Source: Arthrobacter sp. ZGTC131 (GTDB lineage: Bacteria > Actinomycetota > Actinomycetes > Actinomycetales > Micrococcaceae). Taken from it: 64,000 nt of DNA. The stretch lies in contig NZ_PJIK01000003.1 in assembly GCF_002929275.1 (NCBI RefSeq), forward strand, positions 124,001 through 188,000, given 5' to 3'. The notes below the pieces were generated by a model. That model was not told the origin of the DNA and ran no database searches. It worked only from the letters and a program-made list of their open reading frames with translations. Positions 31,987 through 41,254 of this stretch are shown here, piece after piece. The stretch's first letter is position 1; each line of letters starts with the position of its first letter. Both the position numbers and the translations under genes were made by a program.

Positions 31987-34101
31987 ATGGGCGCCCACGT
32001 AAGCGACCTTGAATTGTCGGTAGTGATTCCTGCACGGAACGCTGCCCGCTCGTTGGGCGAATGCTTGGAATCCATCCGCGCGGAGAGGCCGCGCGAGATC
32101 ATTGTTGTGGACGGCTGCTCCACCGACAACACCGTGGAAATTGCACTTTCCCTCGGCGCGCGCGTCCTCTCGGATGAGGGCCGCGGGCTGCCGGCAGCGA
32201 GGATACTCGGCGTCCAGAGCGCGTGCAGCGACGTTGTGGCGCTGATCGACGCCGACGTCGTTCTTCCGACGGGCGCTTTGGGCGGTCTCCTGGACGAGTT
32301 CAAGGCCTGCGGTTACGACGGGCTGCAGTTCGCCATGGTCTGCGAGGCGGACGGGCGTGGATATTGGGGCGCGGCCCTTGCCTGGCACCACCATCACAGC
32401 CGGGTGCGCTCATGGTTCGGCGCGTCCGCCACCATGATGCGGAGGAAAGCCCTGCTGTCCGTGGCGTTCGATAACACTTTCCGGTCCGGCGAGGACATCG
32501 AGCTGAGAATCCGGCTCGAAGAGGCCGGCTACCGGCTTGGCGTCTCCAGCATCACCGCAGTGAGGCATCGGTGTACGGACTCGTTCGATGCCGCCCGTGA
32601 CCAATGGCTCCGGGACGGCGCCGGTTTGGCCCGAACCATCCGCAAGCACCCCGGCCGCGCAGGCTGGCTTGCGGTCTTGCCGCTGCTGGACACCATTCGC
32701 GGCGTCGGCCTGTCGCTGCTGCATGCACCGCGTTTCCTGCCTTACTGGACCTGTTTCCTGGTCTATAACTACAGGTCGATGTTCGGCGAATTCCTGCGTC
32801 CGCCCGGGACCGGGCACTCCGTAGGCGGTAACGCGGCCTGGCTAAGCGCTGCAAGGATCGCGCCGATGGCCACAGGATTCCTGTTCTGGGCGCTGGCGGC
32901 GATCATGCTGCCGCCCGCGCAGCTCGGCATGGGCTCCGCCGTAGTGGCCGCGGCGCTCCTCACTGTGCAGCTTGGGATGCTGGGCATCGGCCAGGCTACT
33001 CTCACTCTGTTACCTGAGCAGCTTGATGGCGGTCGGCGCCTCATTCCCAGCAGCCTCCTCACTGTGGGGGTGTCCACAGTCGTCCTGGCCGGGGCAGTGG
33101 CCGGTGTGACCTATGCGCTGGGATCCGGCGTGGGCCTGGCCTGGAACGACCCGCTCCTGACGGGGATGTTCGTGGCATCAGCGTTATTCGCCGCCGCCGC
33201 CTATCAACTCGACCATGTAGGCGTCGCGCAGGAACGCTCCGACCGTGCCCTGGTCAGGAGCCTCGCCCAGAGCCTGGTGCAGCTCGCCGTACTGGCTCTG
33301 GCTTGGGCCGCCGGGATCCGGGAAGTGGCCGTGGTGGTCGCCGCGATGGCCGCAGGCGCCCTGGCAAGCGTGATCCTCGGGTTGCGCCAACTCAACCGCA
33401 CCGGCGTAGCACCGGACTGGAAGCACGGACTCAGGCCGGGACCCGCCTTGCGGCTGCTGAAACCGGGCTTGCCCAACCACATGCTGATGCTTGCAGACCG
33501 CGCCCCTGGCTATCTCCTTCCGCTGGTGGTGGCCGCTACCCTCGGCCCGGCAGCAACCGCGTCCTGGTACATGGTGTGGATGATGGCCTCGGCGGTCTTC
33601 TTCTTTCCCCAGTCTTCCGGGTTCTCCCTGCAGACCGCGCTGGCCGGGGGCAGGGCACGGCCTGGGCTGGTGTCCTCCGCACTCAAGGCCAGCCTCGCCC
33701 TCACGCTCGTCGCCGGAGCGATGGTGCTCATAGCTGGCCCCTACCTTCTCGGTTTCCTTGGCCCGGATTACGGGGCGACCGCCGTCCTGCTGCCTGTCCT
33801 GGTGCCGGCGCTGGTGCTGGGCTGCGTGACCCAGGTCTATTTCGGTCTGTGCCGGGCCCAAGGCCGCCAGGCCGAGGCCACAGCCGTAGCGGTGTTCGCT
33901 GCCGTCCTGATGGTAGGACCAGCTTCCCTTGCCGCCAGCCAATTCGGCCTCCTCGGCCTCTCAGCGCTCTGGTCCGCCGCCCAGGCGTCCGCGGCTCTGA
34001 TTGCCATCTGGCGTCTCAGGATGCTGATGCCAGCAACCCCCAACGCTGAACGGGTCCAGCTCGCGTCAGCGGCAACAAACCAGCCGACCGGAAGCGAGTA
34101 A
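31987..34101 (+). CDS. GT2 glycosyltransferase fused to a Wzx/MurJ-like flippase
   Basis: A 704-residue fusion. Residues 1 to ~235 are a GT2 domain (LSVVIPARNAARSL, IIVVDGCSTDNTVEIA, RVLSDEGRGLPAAR, LIDADVVLP, SGEDIELRIRLEEAGY). From ~285 a polytopic flippase of the MATE/MOP type follows with about 12 helices (TGFLFWALAAIML; GLPNHMLMLADRAPGYLLPLVV). In cluster B the two parts are separate genes 42641-43453 and 41361-42644 with matching motifs. It would add a sugar to a lipid carrier and move the product across the membrane. Confidence 0.82.
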   Translation: MGAHVSDLELSVVIPARNAARSLGECLESIRAERPREIIVVDGCSTDNTVEIALSLGARVLSDEGRGLPAARILGVQSACSDVVALIDADVVLPTGALGGLLDEFKACGYDGLQFAMVCEADGRGYWGAALAWHHHHSRVRSWFGASATMMRRKALLSVAFDNTFRSGEDIELRIRLEEAGYRLGVSSITAVRHRCTDSFDAARDQWLRDGAGLARTIRKHPGRAGWLAVLPLLDTIRGVGLSLLHAPRFLPYWTCFLVYNYRSMFGEFLRPPGTGHSVGGNAAWLSAARIAPMATGFLFWALAAIMLPPAQLGMGSAVVAAALLTVQLGMLGIGQATLTLLPEQLDGGRRLIPSSLLTVGVSTVVLAGAVAGVTYALGSGVGLAWNDPLLTGMFVASALFAAAAYQLDHVGVAQERSDRALVRSLAQSLVQLAVLALAWAAGIREVAVVVAAMAAGALASVILGLRQLNRTGVAPDWKHGLRPGPALRLLKPGLPNHMLMLADRAPGYLLPLVVAATLGPAATASWYMVWMMASAVFFFPQSSGFSLQTALAGGRARPGLVSSALKASLALTLVAGAMVLIAGPYLLGFLGPDYGATAVLLPVLVPALVLGCVTQVYFGLCRAQGRQAEATAVAVFAAVLMVGPASLAASQFGLLGLSALWSAAQASAALIAIWRLRMLMPATPNAERVQLASAATNQPTGSE

Positions 34102-34103
34102 CC

Positions 34104-36014
34104 ATGACATCCGAACCTACCTCCGCGGTGCCCACGGCGCCGTCGTCGCCGGCCCCGCAGCGCCACGCCGAAACAAAGCACGGCGCCGCCAAGCACGGCG
34201 GTCCGGTGCCGCCCGCCGTCGTTTATCACGGTCCCACGCCCCCCTGGCAGCTTGTGACGCTGGTGGCCTTGGCCGCCGTCGCCCTGGCTCTTGGGGTCTG
34301 GAGCCTGTTGAGCGTAGATCCCGAACGGATTGGCGGGACAGGACTGGTGGAGGCGGTACCACCGGCCTACTTCGTTGCGATCTTCCTCAGTCTGGCCGGG
34401 TTCGTGGCCACGCTCAACCTGCGCCGCCACACTCCAATGTTGCTGGCCACTCAGGTAATGGTGTTGGTGGTGATCCTGCATGCCGCCGACCCTATCGTCC
34501 ATGGCCTGCCCCGGTTGCAAGCCAGCTTCCGGCACCTCGGCGTCGCCGACCACATCGCCAGGTCTGGCCAGCTGGACACCACCCAGGACGCTTATTTCAA
34601 CTGGCCGGGTTTCTTCGATCTCCTAGGGTTGCTGTCCGGCGCGACTGGCGTCCACGACCTCATGGGCCTCGCCACATGGGCTCCGCTGGGCGTGAATCTG
34701 CTGCTGCTCGCGCCCCTTCTGGCTTTGGCCCAGAGGCTGACATCCCAGCCGCGGCAGGCGTGGGCCGGCGTATGGCTCTTCTACCTGGCCAGCTGGGTGG
34801 GCCAGGATTATCTCGCACCCCAGGCCTTCTCCTTCCTCCTCCTCGTCACGATGCTTGCCTGCCTCCTGAGCGCTTTCAGCGGCTGGGCCTGGCCCACCGG
34901 CAGCAACCGGTTCACAAGGTTTCTGGCCCGCGGAGTAACCCGGCTTGATCCAACCGTTCCGCACCAGGGCATGTCCAGCCCGCCGCCGGTGGATGCAGCG
35001 GTCCTGCTGGTGGTCAGCGTCGGCCTCCTGATCGCAATGATTGCCTCACACCAATTGACGCCGTTTGCCGCGATCCCGATCCTGACAGTGTTCCTCCTGA
35101 GCGGACGGCTCCGGGTGCCTTCCCTGCCCATCCTCGCTGCTGCGCTCGCGATGGGCTGGCTGATGTTCGTCGCAAGTGACTACGTCGAGGGCCACCTGAC
35201 CCAGCTGTTCGGAACTTTCGGTGATGTCGAGGCGCACACCATCGATGCGGTGTCTCAAAGGGTTACCGGGAGCGATGCCCATGTGCTGGTGGTTTACACG
35301 CGCCTGGCAGAGGTGGCGCTGGTATGGCTGCTCGCCGCGTTGGGAGCCTTCCTGGCACACCGGCGGCGCACCGCCTGGCTCACGGCGGCGCTCGGGGCAT
35401 TGGCCCCACTTACCCTGATTCCCGGCCAGGCCTACGGCGGCGAGTTGCTGCTCCGGCTGTACCTCATCAGCCTGCCGTTCGCTGCCTGCCTCGCCGTGCT
35501 GACGCTCGTACCGGACCGCCGCGGCGCCCTCGGCTGGCGGCGGGCAGTGGGCCTGCTGGTGATGGGGTCCCTGCTCGCCTACACCACCGTGGTGACCCGG
35601 TACGGCAATGACAGCATGGAGAGGTTCACACCCGACGAGGTAGCGCTGGTTGACCGGCTTTACGAATCTGCCCCGCCTGGGAGCATCCTCATAGAGGCAG
35701 TAAGCAACACGCCCTGGAAATTCCAAAAATACGTGGAATACCGCTACCGCATACTGGTGCCGTCCCAGCAGGAGCCCGGAGCACGACCGCTAACCTGCAA
35801 TGCAGGCAACAACTTCGCGGCGCAAGGCTCCGACGACGCCTACCTGATTATCACGACCAGCCAGAAACGCGCGGCGGAACTTCTCGAAACAATACCTCCA
35901 GGGGACCTTGACCGCTTCATTGCCACGTGCGGCAGCTCGCCGGGCTGGTCGAAGGTGTTAGAGAACGCCGGGGGCGTCGTCTTCCAGATCAAAGGAACGG
36001 GCAATGGCAACTAA
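34104..36014 (+). CDS. Polytopic membrane protein, GT-C/polymerase-like
   Basis: A 636-residue protein: a Pro/Ala/His-rich cytosolic N-terminus (1-48), then about 12-14 helices with a large outer loop containing FRHLGVADHIARSGQLDTTQDAYFNWPGFFDLLGL, and a C-terminal ~110-residue soluble domain with two cysteines (LTCNAGNNF; FIATCGSSPGW). The layout suits a GT-C glycosyltransferase or O-antigen ligase/polymerase. An acidic loop TTQDAYFNWPGF may be catalytic. No assigned family. It overlaps the next gene by 11 bases. Confidence 0.65.
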   Translation: MTSEPTSAVPTAPSSPAPQRHAETKHGAAKHGGPVPPAVVYHGPTPPWQLVTLVALAAVALALGVWSLLSVDPERIGGTGLVEAVPPAYFVAIFLSLAGFVATLNLRRHTPMLLATQVMVLVVILHAADPIVHGLPRLQASFRHLGVADHIARSGQLDTTQDAYFNWPGFFDLLGLLSGATGVHDLMGLATWAPLGVNLLLLAPLLALAQRLTSQPRQAWAGVWLFYLASWVGQDYLAPQAFSFLLLVTMLACLLSAFSGWAWPTGSNRFTRFLARGVTRLDPTVPHQGMSSPPPVDAAVLLVVSVGLLIAMIASHQLTPFAAIPILTVFLLSGRLRVPSLPILAAALAMGWLMFVASDYVEGHLTQLFGTFGDVEAHTIDAVSQRVTGSDAHVLVVYTRLAEVALVWLLAALGAFLAHRRRTAWLTAALGALAPLTLIPGQAYGGELLLRLYLISLPFAACLAVLTLVPDRRGALGWRRAVGLLVMGSLLAYTTVVTRYGNDSMERFTPDEVALVDRLYESAPPGSILIEAVSNTPWKFQKYVEYRYRILVPSQQEPGARPLTCNAGNNFAAQGSDDAYLIITTSQKRAAELLETIPPGDLDRFIATCGSSPGWSKVLENAGGVVFQIKGTGNGN

Positions 36015-36426
36015 TCGTAAACACGTCGCATGGGTTGTGGCCGCCGTCGCCATTGCCGCGGTGCCCCTGTCGTTCTTCGGCCCGGCGGAACTCCGGCTAG
36101 CAGTCATCGGCCTGCTGATGCTCGCCGGACCGGGAACGGCCTTGGTTCTCTATCTCCGGTTGACCTCCGCGGACACCGACGACGCCGACGGCGCTGTTGC
36201 CGACGGTACCGGCGCCCACCGCTACGCTAAGCAAAGCGCCCTCCCGCTGGCGATAGCGATCGCCGTTGCTTCAAGCCTCGCCCTCTCCACCATCGTGGCG
36301 ACGGCCATGGTTTTTGCCCGGGTGTGGTCCCCGCCGGCGGCGGTGTTCGTACTGTCGCTGATAACCCTCCTCCTGCTAATCCTCGGGGCGAACAGGTCCC
36401 GCGAGCCCCAGACAGGTGCGTCATGA
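36004..36426 (+). CDS. Four-helix membrane protein (cluster A)
   Basis: A 140-residue protein with two pairs of hydrophobic helices (about 9-27, 31-50, 78-103, 108-127) split by an acidic cytosolic-type loop (SADTDDADGAVADGTG). It overlaps the preceding polymerase-like gene by 11 bases and the following one by four, so it is part of the operon. No recognised domain; probably a subunit of the glycan assembly complex. Confidence 0.65.
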   Translation: MATNRKHVAWVVAAVAIAAVPLSFFGPAELRLAVIGLLMLAGPGTALVLYLRLTSADTDDADGAVADGTGAHRYAKQSALPLAIAIAVASSLALSTIVATAMVFARVWSPPAAVFVLSLITLLLLILGANRSREPQTGAS

Positions 36427-36593
36427 TCGTCTTTTTGGCTGGTTTGGCCACCGTCGTGGCATTGGTCACGTGTGATACTTTGCGCATAGTTCGGCCGGAC
36501 GCCCCGTTGCCGAAAGCTGCGGTTTACACCGCGGCGGCTCTCCTTTCCCTCATCTGCGTTTCGGTTCTGACCAGGCTCATCCAACTGCTTTGA
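36423..36593 (+). CDS. 56-residue two-helix membrane protein (cluster A, last gene)
   Basis: A short protein begins MIVFLAGLATVVALVT, has a loop CDTLRIVRPDAPLPKAA and a second helix YTAAALLSLICVSVLTRL. Its ATG overlaps the previous stop (ATGA). The shape (helix, short polar loop, helix) resembles the small MrpF/PhaF-like subunits, but no other Mrp gene is present. A hairpin ending the operon follows. Confidence 0.6.
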   Translation: MIVFLAGLATVVALVTCDTLRIVRPDAPLPKAAVYTAAALLSLICVSVLTRLIQLL

Positions 36594-36633
36594 CGGCGTT
36601 TCGCCCCTGGGGCGGGCTGACTGACTGACCGCT

Positions 36634-36666
36634 GGCTCGGTACCGGCACCCTGCCGGTACCGAGCC
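36634..36666 (+). terminator. Hairpin after cluster A
   Basis: GGCTCGGTACCGGCA (36634-36648) and its exact complement (36652-36666) with loop CCC form a 15-bp stem 40 bases past the last gene. A T-tract is lacking. Confidence 0.65.
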
Positions 36667-36764
36667 CCAACACGCCGCCAAGGCTGCGACCTGCGGAGCC
36701 GGGCATCCACCGGCGGGGCTGCGTTCTGGCGAGGACAGAAGCGCGGCGGTCTACACTTTCCTCC

Positions 36765-37646
36765 ATGGCCATTTATCTGGATCCGCCGCTGTGGCCGGCG
36801 CATGGAACGCTGTTTTCGCACCTGATCTCGGACACGTCCCTGGCAGAACTGCACGCCTTCGCCGAGGCCGCCGGCATACCTGACCGGGCCTTCGACGGAG
36901 ATCACTACGACGTCCCGGAGCGGCGATACGAGTCGCTGGTGGCCGCGGGCGCTCTTCCCGTGGAAGCCCGGATCCTGGTCCGCAAGCTCATTGCCAGCGG
37001 GCTGCGGATTCCCGCCCGTGAACGAAATTCATCACTGAAGATGCCGCTGCTGAAGCGCTGGAACAGCGTGCTGCCAGGCCACGAAGTGCTTTTCCTGGAC
37101 CTTCTGGACCGCTGGAGCGAACCCCACCGCAGTTACCACGGCCGCACCCACCTGCTGGCGGTGCTCGAGGCGCTGGATCTGCTCACAGAACCTGCCATTC
37201 CGCCGCGCGCCGTGCTGCTTGCGGCCTGGTTCCATGACGCCGTTTATCACGGGATTCCGGGGCAGGACGAGGAAGAGTCCGCGCGGCTCGCCGAAGAAAG
37301 GCTTTCCGAGGCCGGCCTGCCCGCCGCGGAAGTGGCTGAGGTGGCTCGGCTGGTCAGGGTGACCTCCGACCACCGGCCCGCTCCCGGGGACGACGGCGGC
37401 GTCCTCCTTTGTGATGCCGACCTTTCCGTTCTGGGGAGCGAACCCGGGCAGTACGCACGGTATGTAGCTGCCGTCCGGAAAGACTTTGCGCACGTCGGCG
37501 ACGCCGACTTCGCGGCCGGGAGGGCCGCCGTCGTCCGCCGCCTGCTGGATCTCGATCCGCTGTTCCACACCGACCGGGCGCGCCGACTATGGCTGGAGGC
37601 CGCACGGCGGAACCTGGCAGCCGAGCTGCAGACGGCAGGCCTGTGA
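36765..37646 (+). CDS. DUF4031-HD phosphohydrolase fusion
   Basis: A 293-residue protein. Residues 1-85 match DUF4031 (MAIYLDPPLWPAHGTLFSHL; FDGDHYDVPERRY). From ~118 an HD-type metal-dependent phosphohydrolase follows: YHGRTHLLAVLEAL, AAWFHDAVYHGIPGQDEEESA with the His-Asp pair, and LLCDADLSVLG with a late Asp. HD enzymes of this kind hydrolyse nucleotides or related phosphates. The gene stands alone; the substrate is not evident. Confidence 0.82.
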   Translation: MAIYLDPPLWPAHGTLFSHLISDTSLAELHAFAEAAGIPDRAFDGDHYDVPERRYESLVAAGALPVEARILVRKLIASGLRIPARERNSSLKMPLLKRWNSVLPGHEVLFLDLLDRWSEPHRSYHGRTHLLAVLEALDLLTEPAIPPRAVLLAAWFHDAVYHGIPGQDEEESARLAEERLSEAGLPAAEVAEVARLVRVTSDHRPAPGDDGGVLLCDADLSVLGSEPGQYARYVAAVRKDFAHVGDADFAAGRAAVVRRLLDLDPLFHTDRARRLWLEAARRNLAAELQTAGL

Positions 37647-37674
37647 ACTCGCCCCCGGTGAGCTTGGGTACCGT

Positions 37675-38073
37675 TCAGCGGTAGGCCGCGAAGGGCGCAT
37701 TCGTGGGAACGATCTGCTTTCCCAGCGGCATGAGCGAAACAGGAATAAGCTTCAGGTTGGCGATGGCCAGCGGGATGCCGATGATGGTCAGGGCCATGGC
37801 TACCGCCGTGACCACATGTCCGATGGCCATCCAGATGCCGGCCACCAGGAGCCAAATCACGTTGCCCAGCAGCGCAAACACACCGTTCCCTCCGGGCTTG
37901 TCCACGACCATGCGGCCGAAAGGCCACAGCGTATAGGAGGCGATCCGGAAGGACGCGATGCCCCAGGGGATGGTGATGATCAGCAGGCAGCAGATCAGGC
38001 CCGCCACGAAATAACCGATGGCCAGCCAGAGGCCGCCGAACACGAGCCAGATGATGTTCAGGAGTGTCTTCAT
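37675..38073 (-). CDS. YccF-family inner-membrane protein
   Basis: A 132-residue protein with two YccF domains: TLLNIIWLVFGGLWLAIGYF, CCLLIITIPWGIASFRIASY, LWPFG, then a repeat LLGNVIWLLVAGIWMAIGHV, ALTIIGIPLAIANLKLIPVSLMPLG. About four helices. The family is widespread and of unknown function. Convergent with the HD gene. Confidence 0.88.
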   Translation of the reverse strand: MKTLLNIIWLVFGGLWLAIGYFVAGLICCLLIITIPWGIASFRIASYTLWPFGRMVVDKPGGNGVFALLGNVIWLLVAGIWMAIGHVVTAVAMALTIIGIPLAIANLKLIPVSLMPLGKQIVPTNAPFAAYR

Positions 38074-38156
38074 CTGACCATTCTGCTCCCCGGACGGCTG
38101 CCGGTCCTCCGGGACTTGCCCTGAATTAACCCCTAAGTTCAGAACCCGGCGGGGGA

Positions 38157-38753
38157 TCAGGCCTTGGCGGCAGTGACGAACGCGCGGATCTTTGCCAGAT
38201 CCTTGATGCCGCGGGACTGTTCGACGCCGGAAGAAACGTCAACGCCCCACGCCTCCGCAGCCCGGGCTGCCTCCGCGACGTTTGCGGGATCCAGCCCTCC
38301 GGCGAGCAGCCACTTCCGCGCGTCGAGGCCCTTGTCCCGCATGGAACCGTAATCCCAGCTCTCCCCGGACCCGGGAACGGCCGCGTCCACGAGCAGCAAG
38401 TCTTCGCCCCAGTTCTCGAAGGCCTCCGGCGCAGCGCCCATGGCGACGGCGCGGATGATCTTCATGCCGGCGTCGTGGACGGTTGTGACGTCTTCCGGGG
38501 TGCGTTCGCCATGTAGCTGGATCCACTCCAGACCGGCTGCACGCGCGATGGCCACGGCGTCGGCAACCGGTTCGTCACGGAAAACACCGACGGCGGCGAC
38601 ACCGTCCGGAACATTGCTCAGCAGTTCAGCGACGTGCGCAGGAGACACCACCCGGGGACTCGCCGTCAGGACGAAGCCCACGGCGTCCGCCCCGGCGTCC
38701 ACGGCCTCCCGGATAGATTCAGGCGTACTCAACCCGCACACTTTGACGAACAT
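38157..38753 (-). CDS. trpF: Phosphoribosylanthranilate isomerase
   Basis: A 198-residue TIM-barrel enzyme of tryptophan synthesis. Signs are MFVKVCGLSTPESI with the catalytic cysteine near residue 7, GADAVGFVLTASPRVV, IQLHGERTPED, LLVDAAVPGSGESWDYG with the general-acid aspartate, WLLAGGLDPANV, and GVDVSSGVE for phosphate binding. It lies outside any trp operon here, as is common in actinobacteria. Confidence 0.94.
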   Translation of the reverse strand: MFVKVCGLSTPESIREAVDAGADAVGFVLTASPRVVSPAHVAELLSNVPDGVAAVGVFRDEPVADAVAIARAAGLEWIQLHGERTPEDVTTVHDAGMKIIRAVAMGAAPEAFENWGEDLLLVDAAVPGSGESWDYGSMRDKGLDARKWLLAGGLDPANVAEAARAAEAWGVDVSSGVEQSRGIKDLAKIRAFVTAAKA

Positions 38754-38920
38754 TCACCGGCTCCTCTGCTTGATATGTCCCCCAAAAGACCTACTCATAC
38801 TGCGCTGACTTTACGCAGGCAGGGTGGCGGGGGCAACGAAGTGACCGAACCTGCCGCTCTGCGACATCTGGAGCGCTGTATTTTTGGGAGCAGCGTGCTG
38901 AGTAGAACTAGGCTGGGCGG

Positions 38921-39547
38921 ATGGAGATCATCCGCTTCGCAGACCTCAAACCGCAACCGTGGCGCAACGGCGGAGGCGTCACTCGGGAGCTGGTCAGCCA
39001 TCCCCTGGCCGCGTCGGCGCAGGACGGCGCGTGGGACTGGCGCGTCAGCATCGCCGATGTTACCAAGGCGGGCGACTTCTCGCCCTTCCCGGGGATGGAG
39101 CGCGTGCTGACGGTGATCGCCGGCGAGCTCCTGCTGCTGAATGCGGGCGGCATTGAGCACCCACTCGAGAGGTACCGGCCCTTCCGCTTCTCCGGCGAGG
39201 CGGAGTGTTCGGTCACGCTGCCCACCGGCGACATCCGGAACCTCAATGTCATCACCCGGGCCGGAGCGTTCAAGGGCTACACGTCAATTGTGGAGCTCTC
39301 GAAGAAGCGGGCGCATCCCGTCTTCGAGGGGCAGCTCGGCATCTTGCTCGAGGGCCAGGCGACCGTTTCCGTCACCGTCGCCGCAGCCGAACCCGCAGCC
39401 GAACCTCCGGCTGAGCCCGCCCCGGCGCCAGGTGAACCGGAGGCACTCAGCCGTTATGACGCCGTCGTCGGTTCAGACACGCAGACGCCCGAAATCCTGG
39501 GCCGCGGGTTCCTGGCAGTCGTGTCCATCGATCCAGGGGCAGGCTAG
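38921..39547 (+). CDS. HutD/Ves-family cupin protein
   Basis: A 208-residue protein that opens MEIIRFADLKPQPWRNGGGVTRELVSHP, the HutD/Ves signature, followed by DWRVSIADVTKAGDFSPFPGMERVLTVIAGE (cupin strands). Between about 150 and 175 there is a low-complexity PAAEPPAEPAPAPGEPE insert, unusual for the family. HutD is thought to modulate histidine utilisation, but no hut gene is nearby. Confidence 0.85.
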   Translation: MEIIRFADLKPQPWRNGGGVTRELVSHPLAASAQDGAWDWRVSIADVTKAGDFSPFPGMERVLTVIAGELLLLNAGGIEHPLERYRPFRFSGEAECSVTLPTGDIRNLNVITRAGAFKGYTSIVELSKKRAHPVFEGQLGILLEGQATVSVTVAAAEPAAEPPAEPAPAPGEPEALSRYDAVVGSDTQTPEILGRGFLAVVSIDPGAG

Positions 39548-39613
39548 CCTACGCTTTCTTACCTGAGGCTTTCCACACTGGTCCCCCTGCGTGCCCGAAC
39601 CTAGACTCGGGCC

Positions 39614-40144
39614 ATGACGAAATCAAAGTTTAATGATCTTCTCGCGGTCCAGATCGGCAACGAATTCGCGGCGTCGCAGCAGTACATAGCCGCGGCAGTC
39701 TGGTTTGCCGGCCAGGACCTCCCGCAGCTGGCCAAGTACTTCTACCGGCAGTCCGTGGAAGAACGGAACCACGCCATGATGATGGTCCAGTACATGCTGG
39801 ACCGGAATCTTCCCGTCTCCGTTCCGGGCGTCCCAAATGTCCAGAACAACTTCTCCAAGGTGACCGAGCCGCTGGCCCTCGCCCTGCAGCAGGAGAAGGA
39901 CGTCACCAGAAGCATCGAGAGCCTCTTCAGGGCTGCCAGGGCGGAGGACGACGCACTGGGAGAGCAGTTCATGCTGTGGTTCCTGAAGGAACAGGTCGAG
40001 GAAGTCGCGTCGATGAGCACGCTCTACAACATCGCTGAACGGGCCGAGAATCTGTTCGATATCGAGAACTTCGTGGCCCGGGAAACCATCGGCGACAGCG
40101 GGCACGACCCATCCGCACCGGAAGCCGCAGGCGGGTCACTCTAG
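39614..40144 (+). CDS. Ferritin (non-heme)
   Basis: A 176-residue four-helix ferritin. Ferroxidase ligands are seen in GNEFAASQQY (Glu), SVEERNHAMMMVQYM (Glu-x-x-His) and QEKDVTRSIESLF plus LKEQVEEVASM in the later helices. It stores iron and limits Fenton chemistry in the cytosol. No heme-binding Met typical of bacterioferritin is evident at the dimer helix. The C-terminal 15 residues are disordered. It stands alone. Confidence 0.9.
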   Translation: MTKSKFNDLLAVQIGNEFAASQQYIAAAVWFAGQDLPQLAKYFYRQSVEERNHAMMMVQYMLDRNLPVSVPGVPNVQNNFSKVTEPLALALQQEKDVTRSIESLFRAARAEDDALGEQFMLWFLKEQVEEVASMSTLYNIAERAENLFDIENFVARETIGDSGHDPSAPEAAGGSL

Positions 40145-40201
40145 GTTGATGTGGCCTGCAAGGGCGAGGCGCCGCTGACGGTGCGCTGACACCGGTACGG
40201 C

Positions 40202-41254
40202 TCAGCCGCCGTCCGGACGCCAGTACCGCAGCCCGCCGCTGGTGGTGCCGTCGCGGGCGACGTCGACCACGGCGTACGGGAATGCCCGACGGTCCGACTG
40301 GTCAGGTCCGCGCCCCCGGACGTCCGAACTCCAGGTGCCGGTGTTGACGTACCGGGTGGGGCACGCCTCGAGCGCCGACTCGAGGGCCCGGTGGGTGTGG
40401 CCCGAGACGTACCAGGGCACCCCGAAGCCGTGCGCCTCGAGGGTACGGGCAAACCGGCCCGCTGTAGCAGGAGCCTCGTCGCCCGCGACTCTGCGCCCGG
40501 CCGCCGCGAACACCATGCGAGTCGCGGCGACCGGAAGCGCCGACACCGTCCGGAACCGGGACAGGCGCGCCAGGTCCCGAACGGCCACCCGGTCGAGCGC
40601 GAGCCGCCGTGACTCGGCCTGCAACAGCTCGTCATACGCGAGCCTCCGGACGCGGCGTTCCGCCCGCTCGGACGCCAGACAGGCCCGGGCAACGGCTCCG
40701 ACACGGCTCAGGCGCGACCTCGACGGATGGGCGTTCCAGGCGGCGAGTGGTGGTAGGTCCAGCTCGTCGGTGCCGTTGACCGCCGCACGGAGCACCTCGG
40801 GCATCCGATGCAGCGCGTGGTGCTGGTGCCCGTGCTCGGCCACGAGCACGTGGGGCACGTGCAGGAACCACGGGTACACCCGGATCCGCGTGGGCTCTGC
40901 GGGTGACAGCAGCGCCGACAGGCGGGCGGCAACCGAGGGCCGGGCAAGTTCCACGTCGTGGTTGCCGCACACGAAATGCAGCTGCACGCCGCGCGCCGCA
41001 CAGGCCTCCAGCGCCCGGAACGTGTCGGGGTGGCGGGCCAGGATGGACTCGAGCCGGGCCAGGCTCTCATCCTCGTCTAACCCGATCAGCTCGAACGTGT
41101 CACCGACGAAGGCGACGTGCTGCTTCGGACCGGAGGCTGCGAGCACCTCGCGGCGCAGGAACTCGGCCAGAACTCTGCCGGGGCACCGGGGGTCGTCGTC
41201 CGACACGCCCAGGTGGAGGTCGCTGAGGAGCCACCACCGCGCCGCGCGGCTCAC
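40202..41254 (-). CDS. Calcineurin-like metallophosphoesterase (cluster B, last gene)
   Basis: A 350-residue protein with the full dimetal set: LLSDLHLGVSDDD, FVGDTFELIG, FVCGNHDVEL, AEHGHQHHALHR and VSGHTHRALESAL. The fold resembles LpxH-type pyrophosphatases of lipid-sugar pathways. Between about 195 and 260 there is an Arg-rich helical insertion. The GTG start overlaps the stop of a 37-residue ORF (GTGA). In a glycan cluster it may hydrolyse a lipid pyrophosphate or nucleotide sugar, or reverse the HprK-like kinase. Confidence 0.82.
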   Translation of the reverse strand: MSRAARWWLLSDLHLGVSDDDPRCPGRVLAEFLRREVLAASGPKQHVAFVGDTFELIGLDEDESLARLESILARHPDTFRALEACAARGVQLHFVCGNHDVELARPSVAARLSALLSPAEPTRIRVYPWFLHVPHVLVAEHGHQHHALHRMPEVLRAAVNGTDELDLPPLAAWNAHPSRSRLSRVGAVARACLASERAERRVRRLAYDELLQAESRRLALDRVAVRDLARLSRFRTVSALPVAATRMVFAAAGRRVAGDEAPATAGRFARTLEAHGFGVPWYVSGHTHRALESALEACPTRYVNTGTWSSDVRGRGPDQSDRRAFPYAVVDVARDGTTSGGLRYWRPDGG

